Source: Phytopythium helicoides (Eukaryota; Oomycota; Peronosporomycetes; Pythiales; Pythiaceae). From it: a DNA stretch of 64,000 nucleotides. The stretch spans positions 1,240,001-1,304,000 of the forward strand of contig JANFNE010000001.1 of the NCBI GenBank assembly GCA_024867545.1, in the 5' to 3' direction. The position numbers were made by a program, and so were the translations under genes. Below the pieces are notes generated by a model. That model saw only the letters and a list, made by a program, of their open reading frames with translations. It had not been told where the DNA came from and searched no databases. Of the stretch, positions 43,757-55,311 are shown in pieces (the stretch's first letter is position 1; each line of letters opens with the position of its first letter).

Positions 43757-45910
43757 TCAAGAAGGCGGTGCAAGTCCGATACCATCGACTTCGATCACGG
43801 CCGACGTGAGCTCTTCGTGCATACGATACTCGGCCCCAGCTAGACGGTGCATCATGTCCAACGCCGTCTCTAGATGCTTAGACGAGCGATCCGACTTCTT
43901 AGGCACTCGCAATCGCGACGTTCCTCGCGCCAGCGCCATGTACACAACTGCGTTGTCAGCCAGGTGCTCGTCAACGCACACACCATTGCGGAGGAGTGTC
44001 GAGAGGTAGTTTGCAATATCCTCTGCCACTTCTGTCGACTTGGAGGCTGCGTCCTGAGCTGAAGTGAAAGTGCTTGTTCTGTCAATACTGAGGATACCAC
44101 CCGAGTTGGTATGTACGACGCACAGCACAGATATCGCCGATTTGGTGGGTCCTTTGCCCTTGTGGTGCTTGGGATGACGGTTTTGCTTGGAATTTTTGCT
44201 CGCGTTGGACCCGCCTGCGTCGGCAGTTGGCCCGCTCCGCTCGATGGCAGTATCCCATTCCATGCACTCAGGATCCAACGTGCCCGTCGCACCCAACCTC
44301 TCCGTGAGGGAAGTCCGCATAGCTTCTGTAACCCGCTGAGCGACCAACTCAGTCGCCGACACTCCCATCACAGTCACCCGCGTGAACACGCGTGCAATCT
44401 CGCCAGACGAAATACTCAGATCCACAGGAGACAACGTAGTATCAGCAGGCTCGACCGAGAGCACAATTTTGCCCAAGCGACTTGATCCTGGAGTAAACAT
44501 TCGCTTCTCCACGTCAATCCCGATCTGCGCACCAAATCGTGAAAGCAAGTCGCGAAGCACCACTTGCATGTAGTCAATAGTAGGGCTAAACGAAACGTGG
44601 GTCCCACCCATGAGTGTGATATCCATCGATGTCGGGCCATGGCCGAATAGAACGATTGGCATTGCGCCTTGCACCATCAATGAAACACTCCCACCAGTCT
44701 TCGCCTCGGCAACCATTTTCACACGTCCGTCTTCTCCCAGTTCTCCCCTCAAAACTTCAGCACCACTCTTTCGCGCATCAAACAGAAGCTCGGTTGAACC
44801 AACACGAGCTCCCTCGAGGATTCCACCCGACACCTTCTGAGCAAACTCGACAGTGGCGAGGTGCTGGTTACGCAGCCCCGGCACCTTCCGACCAGCGCGC
44901 ACTGACCGAATTCTGATGAGAAGCTTCAACAGCGAGGCCACAGCCATGGAGACGCGTAATAGCTGACCACCCCCCTCTCCACTGCTTCCGTCGACTTCGA
45001 TGATCCCATTCATATCAACCACCGCGCTCACGCTTTTCTCTTCTAGTGGCGCTGGAGGCGCCGTCACTTCGCTTTGGGCCAAATGGCGCTCAAGTCGAAA
45101 GAAACGCGTCGCGTTTCTCGTCGTGTGTCTCTCGATCTCCTCCGGTGTTGTGTTGTAGCAGCTCGCAAGCGTCTCGATCACAGCGCGCACGTCCTTGGGT
45201 TCACAGCGCGCTCTCGCGTTCTTCCCGCCGCTGCCGCTGTACGGATACATGTACGGCGCGTCGGTCTCGACCATGAGTCGGTCGAGCGGGACGAGCGAGG
45301 CCATCTGACGCAGCTTGAAACCGCGCGAGTCCATGCACACGAAGCCCGTGATGCCGATGTAGTAGCCCAGCGCCACGTAGGCGCGCAGCTCCTTCTCCGT
45401 GCCTGTGAAGCAGTGCACCACGACTGGCGGGAGCCTGTTCTGCTTTCGGAAAGGCTCTAGAATGCCAACGAACGCTGCGTGTGCCTCTCGCTCGTGCAGA
45501 AACAGCGGCAGCTGCAGCTCGCATGCGAGCTCGACCTGCGCGCGAAAGGCTCGCTCCTGTTCGTCGCGCGTGCTGAAGTTGCGGTTGAAGTCGAGTCCGC
45601 ACTCGCCCACAGCGACCACGACGCCGTCCCCACCGCTCTCAATCAGCGCGCGCATCTCCGCGAGCGTCTCGTCCGCCTTGAAGCCCTTGGCGTCGTGTGG
45701 GTGCACGCCGACGGTCGCGAACAGCCTCGGAGAGCGCGAGCCGGTCGGCCGAGTGGCGGCGCACGAGGCGCACGGCGTCAGGCGCTAATGCGCGCGCTCG
45801 TGCCCGTTACAACGACGGCCAGCACGCCGGCGTCACCCGCGCGGCGCAGCACCTGCAGGCAGGTCGCGCTGGAACTGCCGGTTCGTCAGGTTGGCGCCGA
45901 TGTCGATCAT
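43757..45910 (-). CDS. Fusion: TatD-type nuclease plus RNA 3'-terminal phosphate cyclase (RtcA)
   Basis: About 700 aa. The N-terminal half is a TatD metal-dependent nuclease with VGECGLDFNR, LPLFLHER, VVHCFTGTEKEL, GYYIGITGFV and VETDAPYMYPY. The second half is an RNA 3'-phosphate cyclase, which makes 2',3'-cyclic ends in an ATP-dependent reaction: VDGSSGEGGGQLLRVS, GLRNQHLATVE, GTHVSFSPTIDYM, VDEHLADNAVVYMALA and a KHLETALDMM segment that supplies the expected catalytic His. From 45706 to 43757 the frame is open through both domains without a stop. The start is set at ATG 45910 (MIDIGANLTNRQF, a TatD-type start). Between 45706 and 45910 the frame shifts at least twice, so the first 65 or so residues need checking. 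Confidence 0.85.
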
Positions 45911-45953
45911 AGCTGGTCGCGGCCCGGCGGATCTGCAAGTGACCCAGAAGTTG

Positions 45954-45958
45954 CCAAT
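45954..45958 (+). promoter_or_regulatory. CCAAT box in a 132-nt divergent promoter
   Basis: TTGCCAATGG lies between the TatD/cyclase start (45910, -) and the six-TM protein start (46043, +). It is 89 nt before the plus-strand ATG. Confidence 0.4.
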
Positions 45959-46042
45959 GGGCAAGGCAAGGTTGCCGACCAACACTCATGGTGGTCATTT
46001 TTCAACCTGGATTCCCCAAGCTCGGAGAAAGGCCGGATCCAG

Positions 46043-47005
46043 ATGGGCGTCTCGTGGGAGGCGCTCGTGGTCGCCGCCGAGCTGCTGGGCGCCGTGGGCG
46101 CCGCGTTGTGGCTGCTCTACCGCCGCAGCACGCGCCACGAGCTGCTGCTGCTCGACAAGCCGGACGCGGCGTCGAGCGCCGAGCTGCTGCTGGACCGGCG
46201 AGACGCCGACGGAGATGCGCCTGGCCGCGCGTCGACGCTCATGGAGCCGCGCGGGCGGTGGACGCTGCGCGGACTGCTGCGTTTCCGCGTGCTCGTCGTG
46301 GCCTTCTACGTCGTTGTGCAGATTGGCGACGTGGTGCGCTCGCGCGCGCGCTGTCTCGTGTTCTACACGTCCTGGAACTTCATCGGCCAGGGCGTCTACT
46401 TCGCGGCCGCCGCGGCGGAGACCTACCGCCTCGTCAAGAGCCAGGAGGCGGATACGGCGCAGGCGTATACAGCGCTGCTTGAAGATGGATCCAACGTGCC
46501 GTTCCGTCGCTCGAGGTCGGCGCTGAGCCCTGCGAGTCGCCGTCGACGCCAGCGCGGGTGGCTGCGAGCCGAGCTGCTGCTGGACATGCTGCTCGCAACC
46601 TCCATCCTCATCGCGGTCGTCGTCTGGACCATCCTATATCCGTACGCGGTGCGGATGCACGCAACCGACAAGATCCTCAACTGGGTCAGCTACTGCCAGC
46701 ACGGCATCAACGTCGTGCTGCTGCAGATCGAGTTCCTGGCCACACACCACCGCGTGTCGGTCGACTCGCTGCCGCTCATGCTGCTCTGGCCGTCTGGCTA
46801 CACCATCTTCACGTGGATCCTGCACGGCACGGTGGCGCGAGGCTTTTGGCCATACCCATTCCTCGAGCTCGACACGCCGTGGGCGCCAGTGTGGTACATC
46901 GGGTTGCTGTTCGCTCACCTCGGCGCGTTTGTGCTCATGCTCGCTGCCTCGCACTTCAAGAGTCCAGAGCGAGTCGTGACCGCACAGGATCTCAGCCCGC
47001 ACTGA
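46043..47005 (+). CDS. Six-TM membrane protein, FAR-17a/AIG1 or rolling-stone-like
   Basis: About 320 aa with some six hydrophobic segments. The start is ATG 46043 (MGVSWEALVVAAELLG); the frame is open further upstream, but that part is antisense to the TatD domain. Recognisable points are YTSWNFIGQGVYF, HGINVVLLQIEFL and TWILHGTVARGFWPYPFLELD, where an asparagine after HGI and the W-PYPFL ending resemble AIG1/FAR-17a and the Drosophila rolling-stone proteins. AIG1-type proteins are threonine hydrolases of hydroxy-fatty-acid esters, but the exact family is unproven here. A polar loop near residue 155 (RRSRSALSPASRRRRQR) is very basic. Confidence 0.65.
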   Translation: MGVSWEALVVAAELLGAVGAALWLLYRRSTRHELLLLDKPDAASSAELLLDRRDADGDAPGRASTLMEPRGRWTLRGLLRFRVLVVAFYVVVQIGDVVRSRARCLVFYTSWNFIGQGVYFAAAAAETYRLVKSQEADTAQAYTALLEDGSNVPFRRSRSALSPASRRRRQRGWLRAELLLDMLLATSILIAVVVWTILYPYAVRMHATDKILNWVSYCQHGINVVLLQIEFLATHHRVSVDSLPLMLLWPSGYTIFTWILHGTVARGFWPYPFLELDTPWAPVWYIGLLFAHLGAFVLMLAASHFKSPERVVTAQDLSPH

Positions 47006-47234
47006 CCCGCGCCTTGTACTGTAAATGCGCTAATCATCAAAACACAGATTGTCTCGGCTGGAATATCTTCACCTGGAGCTCTCTCGTCCTTTCACGTGGT
47101 TGGCACTGCTCTGAGCAGACGGTATAAATTCACGCCCAATGAATTGCTAAAATCCTCGCAATGATGCTTGATGTCTTTCTCGCCAACGATGAAGAGATTG
47201 CTCGAAGGGTTATATGATGAAGTCGATTGATTTA

Positions 47235-49005
47235 CTACCTGGCTATCTTTACGTCGATTAGCTCGTCTCCCTCTAGATCGTAATGCTACGAAAGGTGCCG
47301 CGACAGGGAATGAAGTCAGCAGGTGAGTTGAAGACCTTTGCAAACGCAAGTCTCACCTTAAAGGTTTGTGAAGAGCTCATAGACTCTCCATCTATGTACA
47401 GCTTGATGGCGCTGACGCCGCACTGTTTGAGGTTGGCGACTTTCCGGAAGAGAACCTCAACGTTATCGTTCTGTGGACGTTGTCAGTCCAACCAACCCGT
47501 CAGAAAATGCATGAGAAAGGTTAGTCATGAAAGTTCACACAAGAACGCATCACATTAGAGCAGCACCGACCGCAAGAACATGCTCGGTTGTATCTGGAGA
47601 GCCGTCGTCGTAGCGGAGCTTGAGCGGAAGCGCTCCAGGATCGACGTAGTTGTTGATGTGCACTGACACCTCGTCGTTATCCATGAGACCGTAATGCTCA
47701 ATGTGCTCAGCCAAGTTCAGCTCTTCGCCGTTCACGCTCATAGTCACATCGTAAGGATTGGCGATGCTGTGCTTCTTGCAGTAGCTTGCGTGCAGCTTCT
47801 CAACTGTTGAGCTCTAGATGTAGAAATCAAGAATGAGTCATCTGTAAACAATAAAGCAGAAATATGACGCAAGGCACTAGCTTGCCGCATCAATCTTGAA
47901 AACCTCGGACCGCCGACCGAATACGACAAGTCGTAGGCGAAGGTATCTCTTGATATTGGCGCGCACTTGCTTTGTGAAGTCAACCTTGGCGTCGATCAAA
48001 TCGCCAGTCTCTAGGTCGTTCTCGGCTGGCGTGCTCGATGCCGAAAGCTCCTCGCCGTCCAAAAACATGACGACGGCAGATCGCGGGAGGCCGTGAATAT
48101 CGCAGAAGTTTGTGAACAGCATGTCGAATTTGTCATTCTGCGTATCGAGTAGAAGGTGACAAGTCAGCGGAAAAGCCACGAAAACGAGCTTCGCACAACA
48201 CTCGTACCATATGCATGTCGATCTCATCAATTGCAGCACCGTTTGACCGAACTTTTAGCTTGAGCCGCTCGCCGCGAGAGGATGCTGGCACAACAACCAC
48301 AGGTTCGGGCTCCAACGGAGAAACATCCTGCAACGCTGGCTCTGACAGTGGAGGTGTGGCCCCATCCTCCTCTTCCTCCGAATCTGAACACAGGTTGATC
48401 TCGTTTGTTGCCTGCACCTGGTATGCTGTCACCTTGCTGCACCACCATCGAGTCAGCTCCTATATCGTTCAACCTCCACTCCTGGCGTCACCAACCTCAT
48501 GATCTGCCTGGCCTGCGCGATCACCGAGTCTTTCTCAAGCTGTCGCGAGATCTCGCGCTCCATCTCCTCTGCGCGCCTTCGTTCGGCCTCTCTCTCCTCG
48601 GGCGTTAGCAGGGCCTCGAACGCGTCCTTCATCGGCGACTCGGTCACTGCCGCCACCACGCGCGTCAGCAGACGTCGGTCCATTGCCATCATCACCACCG
48701 GGATCTGGTCTCACCACCGCCCGCCGGCTCCTTCGGCTGCTTCGTCGGCGTCCTGAGCTTCTGCGAGGCCGGCGACAGGCTCTGCTTGCCTCGCTTGCGC
48801 ACGGGCAGGCGCTCCGCCTCGTCCTCCTCCGAGTCGTCCTCCGAGTCGGACGACAGGTTCACTGCGCGCCACCGTGAGCCTCAGGGCGCCGCCAGACCCG
48901 CAGACCGAGCGCCGACCCACCGAACATCTTGCGCTTCTGCTGCAGCCGACGGCTCAGCGCGTCGTACAGCCGCACGCCGTCGTCGTCGCTGCCGGAGCCG
49001 CTCAT
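47235..49005 (-). CDS. Rad60/NIP45-like protein with three SUMO-like domains
   Basis: Eight exons: 49005-48921, 48861-48715, 48646-48496, 48436-48208, 48137-47886, 47813-47571, 47470-47357 and 47285-47235. The N-terminus is short, acidic and basic (NLSSDSEDDSEEDE, KRGKQS), followed by a charged helix (TPEEREAERRRAEEMEREIS). Three ubiquitin-fold repeats follow, with FLDGEELSASSTP...LETGDLIDAKV, VNGEELNLAEHIEHYGLMDNDEV and YIDGESMSSSQTF...LEGDELIDVKI. This DGE...L..GD.ID pattern is that of Rad60-SLD/SUMO-like domains. Rad60, Esc2 and NIP45 carry two such domains and act in SUMO-dependent genome stability; three is unusual. The intron after exon 5 appears to be GC-AG (GCG|GCAAGC). Confidence 0.8.
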
Positions 49006-49059
49006 GACCGCCCGCTAGTCAATATGCTGTCGTGAGAAGGAGAGATGAAGAGTACCGCG

Positions 49060-51774
49060 GGCGAAGAAACGCGCGGACAGAGGTGTACTTACAAGACTGC
49101 TTGATTTGATACCAAAACGACGCGCGCAGTTGATGCGCATCATCGAACGACGGCTGCTGCTGCTGCTGCTGCTACTGCTTACTGCTTACTGCTTACTGCT
49201 TACTGCTGCCCGTGGCGACGAGCGAGCTGCGCGAACAGAGACGACGGACGCGACAGAAGCTCCTGCGGACGCCCGAACTCGGCCACGCGGCCGGCAGACA
49301 TGACCGCGATCTTGTCGCAGTGCGCGATCGTGTCGATGCGGTGCGCGATCACCAGCATGGTCTGCGCCGCGAAGCTCTGCTTGATGGTCGTCTGGATGAG
49401 CGCGTCCGTGGCCGAGTCGACACTGGCCGTCGCCTCGTCTAGCACCACGATGCGGCTGCGCTTCAGCAGCGCGCGCGCGATGCACACAAGCTGGCGCTGG
49501 CCCACGGACAGGTTGTCGCCCTTCTCGGCCACGACAGCGTCCAGTCCGAGACCGCCGCCCCACGTCGCTACCGCATCGGCGAGATGTACCTGCCGCAGTG
49601 CCTCCCACAGCTCGGCGTCCGAATTGTCGCCGAACGGGTCCAGGTTATCGCGCAGCGAGCCGCTGAACAGCACCGGGTCTTGCGGGATGATGGCCAGTGA
49701 CCGGCGCAGCGACTCGAGCTTGACGCGCTGGATGTCGACACCGTCGATCAAGATGGACCCGCTGTCGAACGCGCAGATACGGAACAGCGCAACCATGAGC
49801 GAGCTCTTGCCGGCACCAGTGCGACCGCAGATTCCTACTTTTTCGCCTCCAGCGATATCCATGTCTACTCCCCGCAACACGAGCGGGAGCTCGGGGCGAT
49901 ACCTCAGGTGGAGAGCCTTGAAGCGGATGGCACCAGCACTGGGCCAGTTCGCGAGCTCTCCACTGTTCTTCGCGTTGATATCGAGCCCACCCGTTTCTTC
50001 CTGTGGGATGTCGCGGAAGTGCAGGATACGCTCCACGCTCGTCATGGCGTTGTCTGTGCGGTCGACGTCTCGGATCGTCGACTGGATCGTCGACGTGAGC
50101 GAAATGGCGTACGTAAGCGATAGACCCGCAAGAATCGCGCTGAGCTGTCCCTTTGTCGCAACCAAGTAGAGTGACACGACGAAGATGACGACCACCGACA
50201 ACGTGTCGAGGCGCACAGCCAGCCAGCGACCGGCCCCCCAGTACGTGAAGTAGAAGGCTGCATTCTCATCGACCGTGCGTCGATTGATAGCGTTGAAGAC
50301 GTCTTGCATCTTGAACGCACGAATAGTCTGGAAGCCATTCAATGACTCGTTGAAGAGATTGTAAACGGGTGTACGGGAGATTCCCTCGAGTCGTTTGATC
50401 TCTCGAGAAGATTTCTTGAAGTACACACCAACGAGCACCAGTGCTGCGAAGATCGGGAGGTACGCGATCGCGATGTAGTACGAGGATGCGGCACACACAG
50501 CTAAACCACCGACGCTGAGTGATATGTTTTGGATGAAGTTCTGATACTGCTGTGGCAGCACCGAGTCCATTTGGTCCAGATCATTCGAGAACCGATTGAG
50601 GATGCGACCGACGGGAGTCACGTCGAAGTACGTGTTGACAGGGGCGTTGAGCACTCGGCCGAACAGCTCGTGATGCAAGTTAGTGGAGCTCCGCAACAGC
50701 AGCCACATGACCATGAGGCTGCGACAGAGCGTGACGACAGCGCAAATGACGATGAATCCATAGTACAGACCGGCATACCAGCCTGCAGAGTAGTCGTCGT
50801 CGCTCGAGTTTGACGATGTGCTCGCAGCACTTGCAGCCATGATGTTTTTGGCCCAGAACGCCTGCCACCAGTCCACGAGCACGCGCATACCCTGGCCAAG
50901 CGTGTACGCGACAGTGATGAGCAGGAGGACTACCAGAGCTCCAAAGCCGGTCTCGTCAAAGTAGGACTTGTATGTATTTCCCGAGACTCGTCCCTTGACG
51001 CGGTCTTCTTTCTGGACGAGCATGCCGGCTCCAGCTGTAGCTGCGGCAGTGGCGGGAGTCGTTGAAGTGGCTGACTGTTTGTCGGCTCCAACGACTAATG
51101 CTGACTGTGGCTGCTGGTCGATATGCAATGAGCTTTCTGTTGCAGTTTCTGCCGTCTCATCGATGATATTATCCTCTGTCTCGGTCAGCTCCTTCTGCTT
51201 TGCCACCAGCCATGGGAACTCATGAATTACATCTTCGAATTTCCCGTCGCCAACAATCGACCCATTCGAGATCACCAACACCCGATCTGCTTGAGGCAGC
51301 AAGTCGTAATGGCTGTTCAACACCAGCAGCCGCGTCTTTGAACGAGCCAAGCCCAAGATACATTGATCGAAAATGCCGTGAGCGACGTGAGGGTCTACCG
51401 CACTGAGAGGATCATCCAGCATCAAGATATCGTACGACGGGCGATAAAGCGCTCGGGCGATGCTCACTCGCGCCTTCTGGCCACCACTCAGATTGATACC
51501 ACGCTCGCCGATCTCGGTCTGATCACCGTCGGGAAGAGCGTCGAGGTCGGTCAGCAGTTGTGTTGCATCGAGCACCCGCGCGTATCGATCGGCATCAAAG
51601 TCACTCTCGAACGTGATGTTGTCTTTGAGCGTCGCGTTACGGATCCATGCTTCTTGTGCCACGTATGCGACTTGACCGTTGATGTCGATGTGTCCTGTTG
51701 TCTGGTGCATTTCGCCTAGCATGGCAAGGAGGAGGCTGGATTTTCCAGACCCGACGGACCCCACAATCATGACT
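49060..51774 (-). repeat. Left arm of a large inverted repeat
   Basis: This 2.7-kb arm matches the reverse complement of 56855-59560 almost base for base. It spans from the NBD1 start of ABCC gene 1 through its stop and about 140 nt of 3' flank, ending at GCGAAGAAACGCGCGG. Upstream of 51774 the two genes are only moderately similar, so the near-identity has a sharp edge. Confidence 0.85.
49173..49207. repeat. TACTGCT heptamer repeat at the ABCC gene 1 stop codon
   Basis: Five copies of TACTGCT directly overlap the minus-strand stop (TAA at 49202-49200). The other inverted-repeat arm has an AGC/AGT repeat in the same place (59425-59470). Confidence 0.8.
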
Positions 51775-53306
51775 AGAGAGCCCGGTTCTATCTCGATGTT
51801 GATAGTCGGCAAGGTGAATCCTGTTACGGATGTACCGCCCATTGATTGCTCAGACTCAAGCACTTCGTCGTTGCTTGCGTTTGTCGTTGAAGATTTGACT
51901 GATGATGGTGATGAAGTTACGGGAGTTGATGCTGGCCAATGAAAACTTGCTTGACTGACAGATATACTTCCTGGTGCGCCTGATACTTGGTGCTGGTTGT
52001 GGGTGGAGTGCGACGTGCTGTCAGCAGGATCACTTGGTAACGAAGACACAAGTTCATCGCCAGCGAGGAAAATGTCGATCCGATTGCAGACGACAATGGC
52101 TTGTGAGAGCGCCGCGATAGCCAACGGAAACGCATTCACACCCTGTCTGGTCACGTTGACGATTGCAAGAAGCGTATAAGCTTTGGTGACAGTGAGTGCC
52201 ATGCTATGCTGACCCACAAAGACGCCGACAGCAACGGCGGAAAGCAGCACAGGAGTCAGATACAACAGTGTCGAGTTGAGAATTTGCCACAGATGAAAGA
52301 TTTGGTACTTTCCCACTTCGATCCGTCGAATTGCATCTACGCGCTGTGCCAGTGACTCGGTCCAAGCGTAGAATTTCATAACGCGAATGCCCTGAAGTGC
52401 TTCCGAGATCACCTTGACTCGGTGCTCTGTAGCTGGCAACAAGTCCTTTTGCGCTCGACCAATTCGCTTGGCGAGTCGAGATGATGTGAAGATTACTCCA
52501 ACGAGCAGCACCTGCTCCTGCGACTGCCGATAGCACATTGAATAAAGCCCCAATCAATAAGATAGCGACCACAAAGGAGATTGGAGCGAGAATGATCCAC
52601 GGTCCGTTGAGTGTTGCGGTGAACAAGCGCTCGGTGTCAACACTGAGAAGCGTCACAATCTCTCCCGTCGTGTACTTCTGACGCGCTTGACTTGACAACC
52701 GCAACGACTTCTGGTACACGAGATCCATGAGCAAGGAACGCATGTTCACACCGACACGAGAAGATACAAACCAAGCGTAGTTGAAGCATAACATCGCGAC
52801 GAGGCCTGAGATTGAGAGAATGACGACAAGAGGGTAGCCAGACTTGAATCCAAAGCGATTTTCGCGGTCGTTGAGATAGTCTAGAATAGCTTCTGTCGCC
52901 AGCGCCATCACCGCCTGGCCTGCAATGAAGACGAGATCGCTGAAAAGCACGATCATGAACTCCTTGCGAAAGGTCTTGATGAGAGCAAACATGATGTGTG
53001 GTAGGCCGAGTGGTGGACGAATTGCTCGCGAGACTGCGCGTTAAGAGGGTTGTAGATTTGCTGGAGTCGAAGTTGGAGTGGTTGGCACGTGTCTCGCGAG
53101 CAGGCTTTCCAGATATCCTCTGGCTCGAGTGCACGCTTGGCTCCGAGGCTGACAAGTGGCTGCAACCAGATCATAAAGAACTGGGAGAGCAAAGACGCCG
53201 ACTCCAGAGGGTGTGGATGCTCGCAGAAGTGACTCTCCTTGATCTGTTCAGGTGGTGAGCCCTTGGGAGTAACAGGAGCCGCCGCATAATGCGTGTGTGA
53301 CTCCAT
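49200..53306 (-). CDS. ABCC (MRP-type) ABC transporter 1
   Basis: About 1,370 aa full ABC transporter without an N-terminal TMD0, in the order TMD1-NBD1-TMD2-NBD2. Start ATG 53306 (MESHTHYAAAPVTPK). TMD1 includes SGLVAMLCFNYAWFVSSRVG, RQKYTTGEIVTLLSVDTER and EALQGIRVMKFYAW. NBD1 has Walker A GSVGSGKSS, INLSGGQKARVSIARAL and DDPLSAVD, the aspartate replacing the catalytic glutamate as usual in ABCC NBD1. NBD2 has GRTGAGKSS, NLSVGQRQL and VLDEATASVD. Exporters of this class move conjugated organic anions; substrate unknown. Frame changes at about 53013-53020 (missing base) and 52511-52512 (extra base) are fixed by comparison with ABCC gene 2. Confidence 0.9.
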
Positions 53307-55311
53307 CTTGCCTTGAGCGGGACTGAGAGGAAGGAGGCGAGTTGGATTGTGACAAAGTGCTCACTGCGAATCCGCGGACCTCGTCGTCGGCTCTGACTAC
53401 TTTTTCCCTCTGTGAGAGCTCGTCACAGTCAGTCGAGCACCTGCTGCTTGGTGTCGTGGGGCCGCAGGAAAAAGTCGCCGGCAGCGGTACACTCAGCTAC
53501 TGTAGTTGAAGCGTCGAGGCAGCGAGATGGTGAATGCGCAAACGCCAACTCGCATAGTGGAACCAAGAGACCACCGGATTTGCGCAAACAGCTAGCGGGC
53601 GTATCAAGCTGTCATGTGCGGTGCGTGCTGTGTGACCGAGCGTCACAGGAATCACTTGAAGTTGAAGCGGCTTGCTTTAGCTCCTATGTACCCATCACTA
53701 CTGATGGATGCACGAGAGCTTTTGCATGCAGACGAAGTATTGCTGATGCCGCACGTAGCGACGACTTTCCTCCGCTGCTGCAACTCCAATACAACAGATA
53801 AAACGCTGGTGACTTGAACCTGCGATTGACTGCCGACATGGCAGGCAAAATGGCTCTGGCGAACAGCTGGGGTCGGTGCCACCAGCAGCAGCAACTTGCC
53901 ACGAAGCGTTTTGTGCAGTAGAAGTCCTGCACGAATGCTGCTGCTCGACGTGACGAGTGCCCATGAGTGTAGGTTGCATGCATACAGCTTCAACATGGCT
54001 TACCCACCAACAGGACATCTCATACATGATGCAGATGACCGAACAGGGGATACAGCGATTGCCGTTGAATCGGTGCCGCGTAATCTCACAAATTGATCAT
54101 GAGGAGACGCACAGCAAATTCTCTGGTAGATATCTCAGCAGTAGCGCAGAACGATCACGGCTCAGAATACTATTGCGCTCCATTTGCGGTCGACGAAGCA
54201 CACCCAGCTGTCTTGGCGTTCTCCTCGACTATCACGTTTTGAATGTCATCCAGAAGGTTGATTACATTGCTCAGCACACACTCATCTCTGGCCGTTTGAT
54301 CGATGTAATCGTCACATCCATTATGCGCTTCCACGATCGATTGGTGAGTTTCTCGATGACTCCCCGTCCTCGAACACCTCCTGAGTTGGGTGGAATGATA
54401 CAAGCACCTGGTCGGCATGCGACTGCAGGCAATCGATAGCGGGAATCTCTCAGCAGCCTTATTAGACCTGCCGCTTACAGCATCAAAGGGATTCCCTGAC
54501 CCACTTACATGCCATCACTCGGAGACAAAAGCGAAGGAAAGAGAAAAAAAATGGCTTCGACGAACAATGTCCGATGCAACGACTACAACAGGGTGGAGCT
54601 GCGAGCCCAACAAAAACGGATTCGGTCCTTGGAAAAGGCCCATTTTGAGTGGAGACGAGCGAAGAATGGAGTCCCTGGGAGGCGTTGACACGAGATGCAG
54701 CTGCTCAGGTGCTTGTCATGACAACCTGTTCGATCCGGTTCGCGGTTCGAGTGCGAACCGGTCAAATCACTTTCGTTCGCTATGGCATAGAGTAGCGCAC
54801 AATAGATCATGTCGCAAGGTAGTCGCGCTTCGAGACATGAGCTGCTCATTTCGAGATTCGCCTCGTCGAGCACAAGTCGCCTCTCCGCTGCTGCCTGCAC
54901 GCCTCAAGTTGTCCTTTGCCCCCTTGTGGCCCCTTCAAATTGACCAGGTAACACCTTAGTAGATGTCCTAGTAGCTCCTCTGAGAGAGAGAGGCCGGTAG
55001 GGGGTGGCGAGTTTTTTGCCTTGGAGCACTCTGCTGCACGAGGAGGCAGTAGCTTGTACTCTGAGCATGGGGCTCACTCGTTCTAGCCGTGGGTACTCGG
55101 AAACGAGGTGTCCTAGGCTCTCGCGCCCGCTCGAGCTCTCGCTCGCCGTGGAGCAGAGTTGAGACCTGCGGTTGGCCTGCACCACCCCCTATCGACACCG
55201 CTTTTCCTCACGGACCTTCTAGCTAGCGTACAGTGTACTTGTACGGTGATGCTCATGTCGGCATGCATGATCACGCAGTTCTTGTCGCTTGGTTGTGACG
55301 TGATCGCCAAC
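53307..55311. other. 2-kb region between the two head-to-head ABCC genes
   Basis: The region should hold both promoters. A minus frame at 54170-54418 (ending ECVLSNVINLLDDIQNVIVEE...) looks more protein-like than its surroundings and could be a relic of a mobile-element gene, but no family was recognised. A hyphenated palindrome built on GGTTCG...CGAACC lies near 54738-54765. About 54905-55200 differs in texture from its neighbours (GAGAGAGAG, CTCGAGCTCTCGCTCG) and may be inserted DNA. Confidence 0.35.

Noticed and set aside
45479..46042. Upstream extension of the six-TM protein
   Set aside because: This part is antisense to the TatD domain and has no family features; a good ATG and promoter gap lie at 46043.
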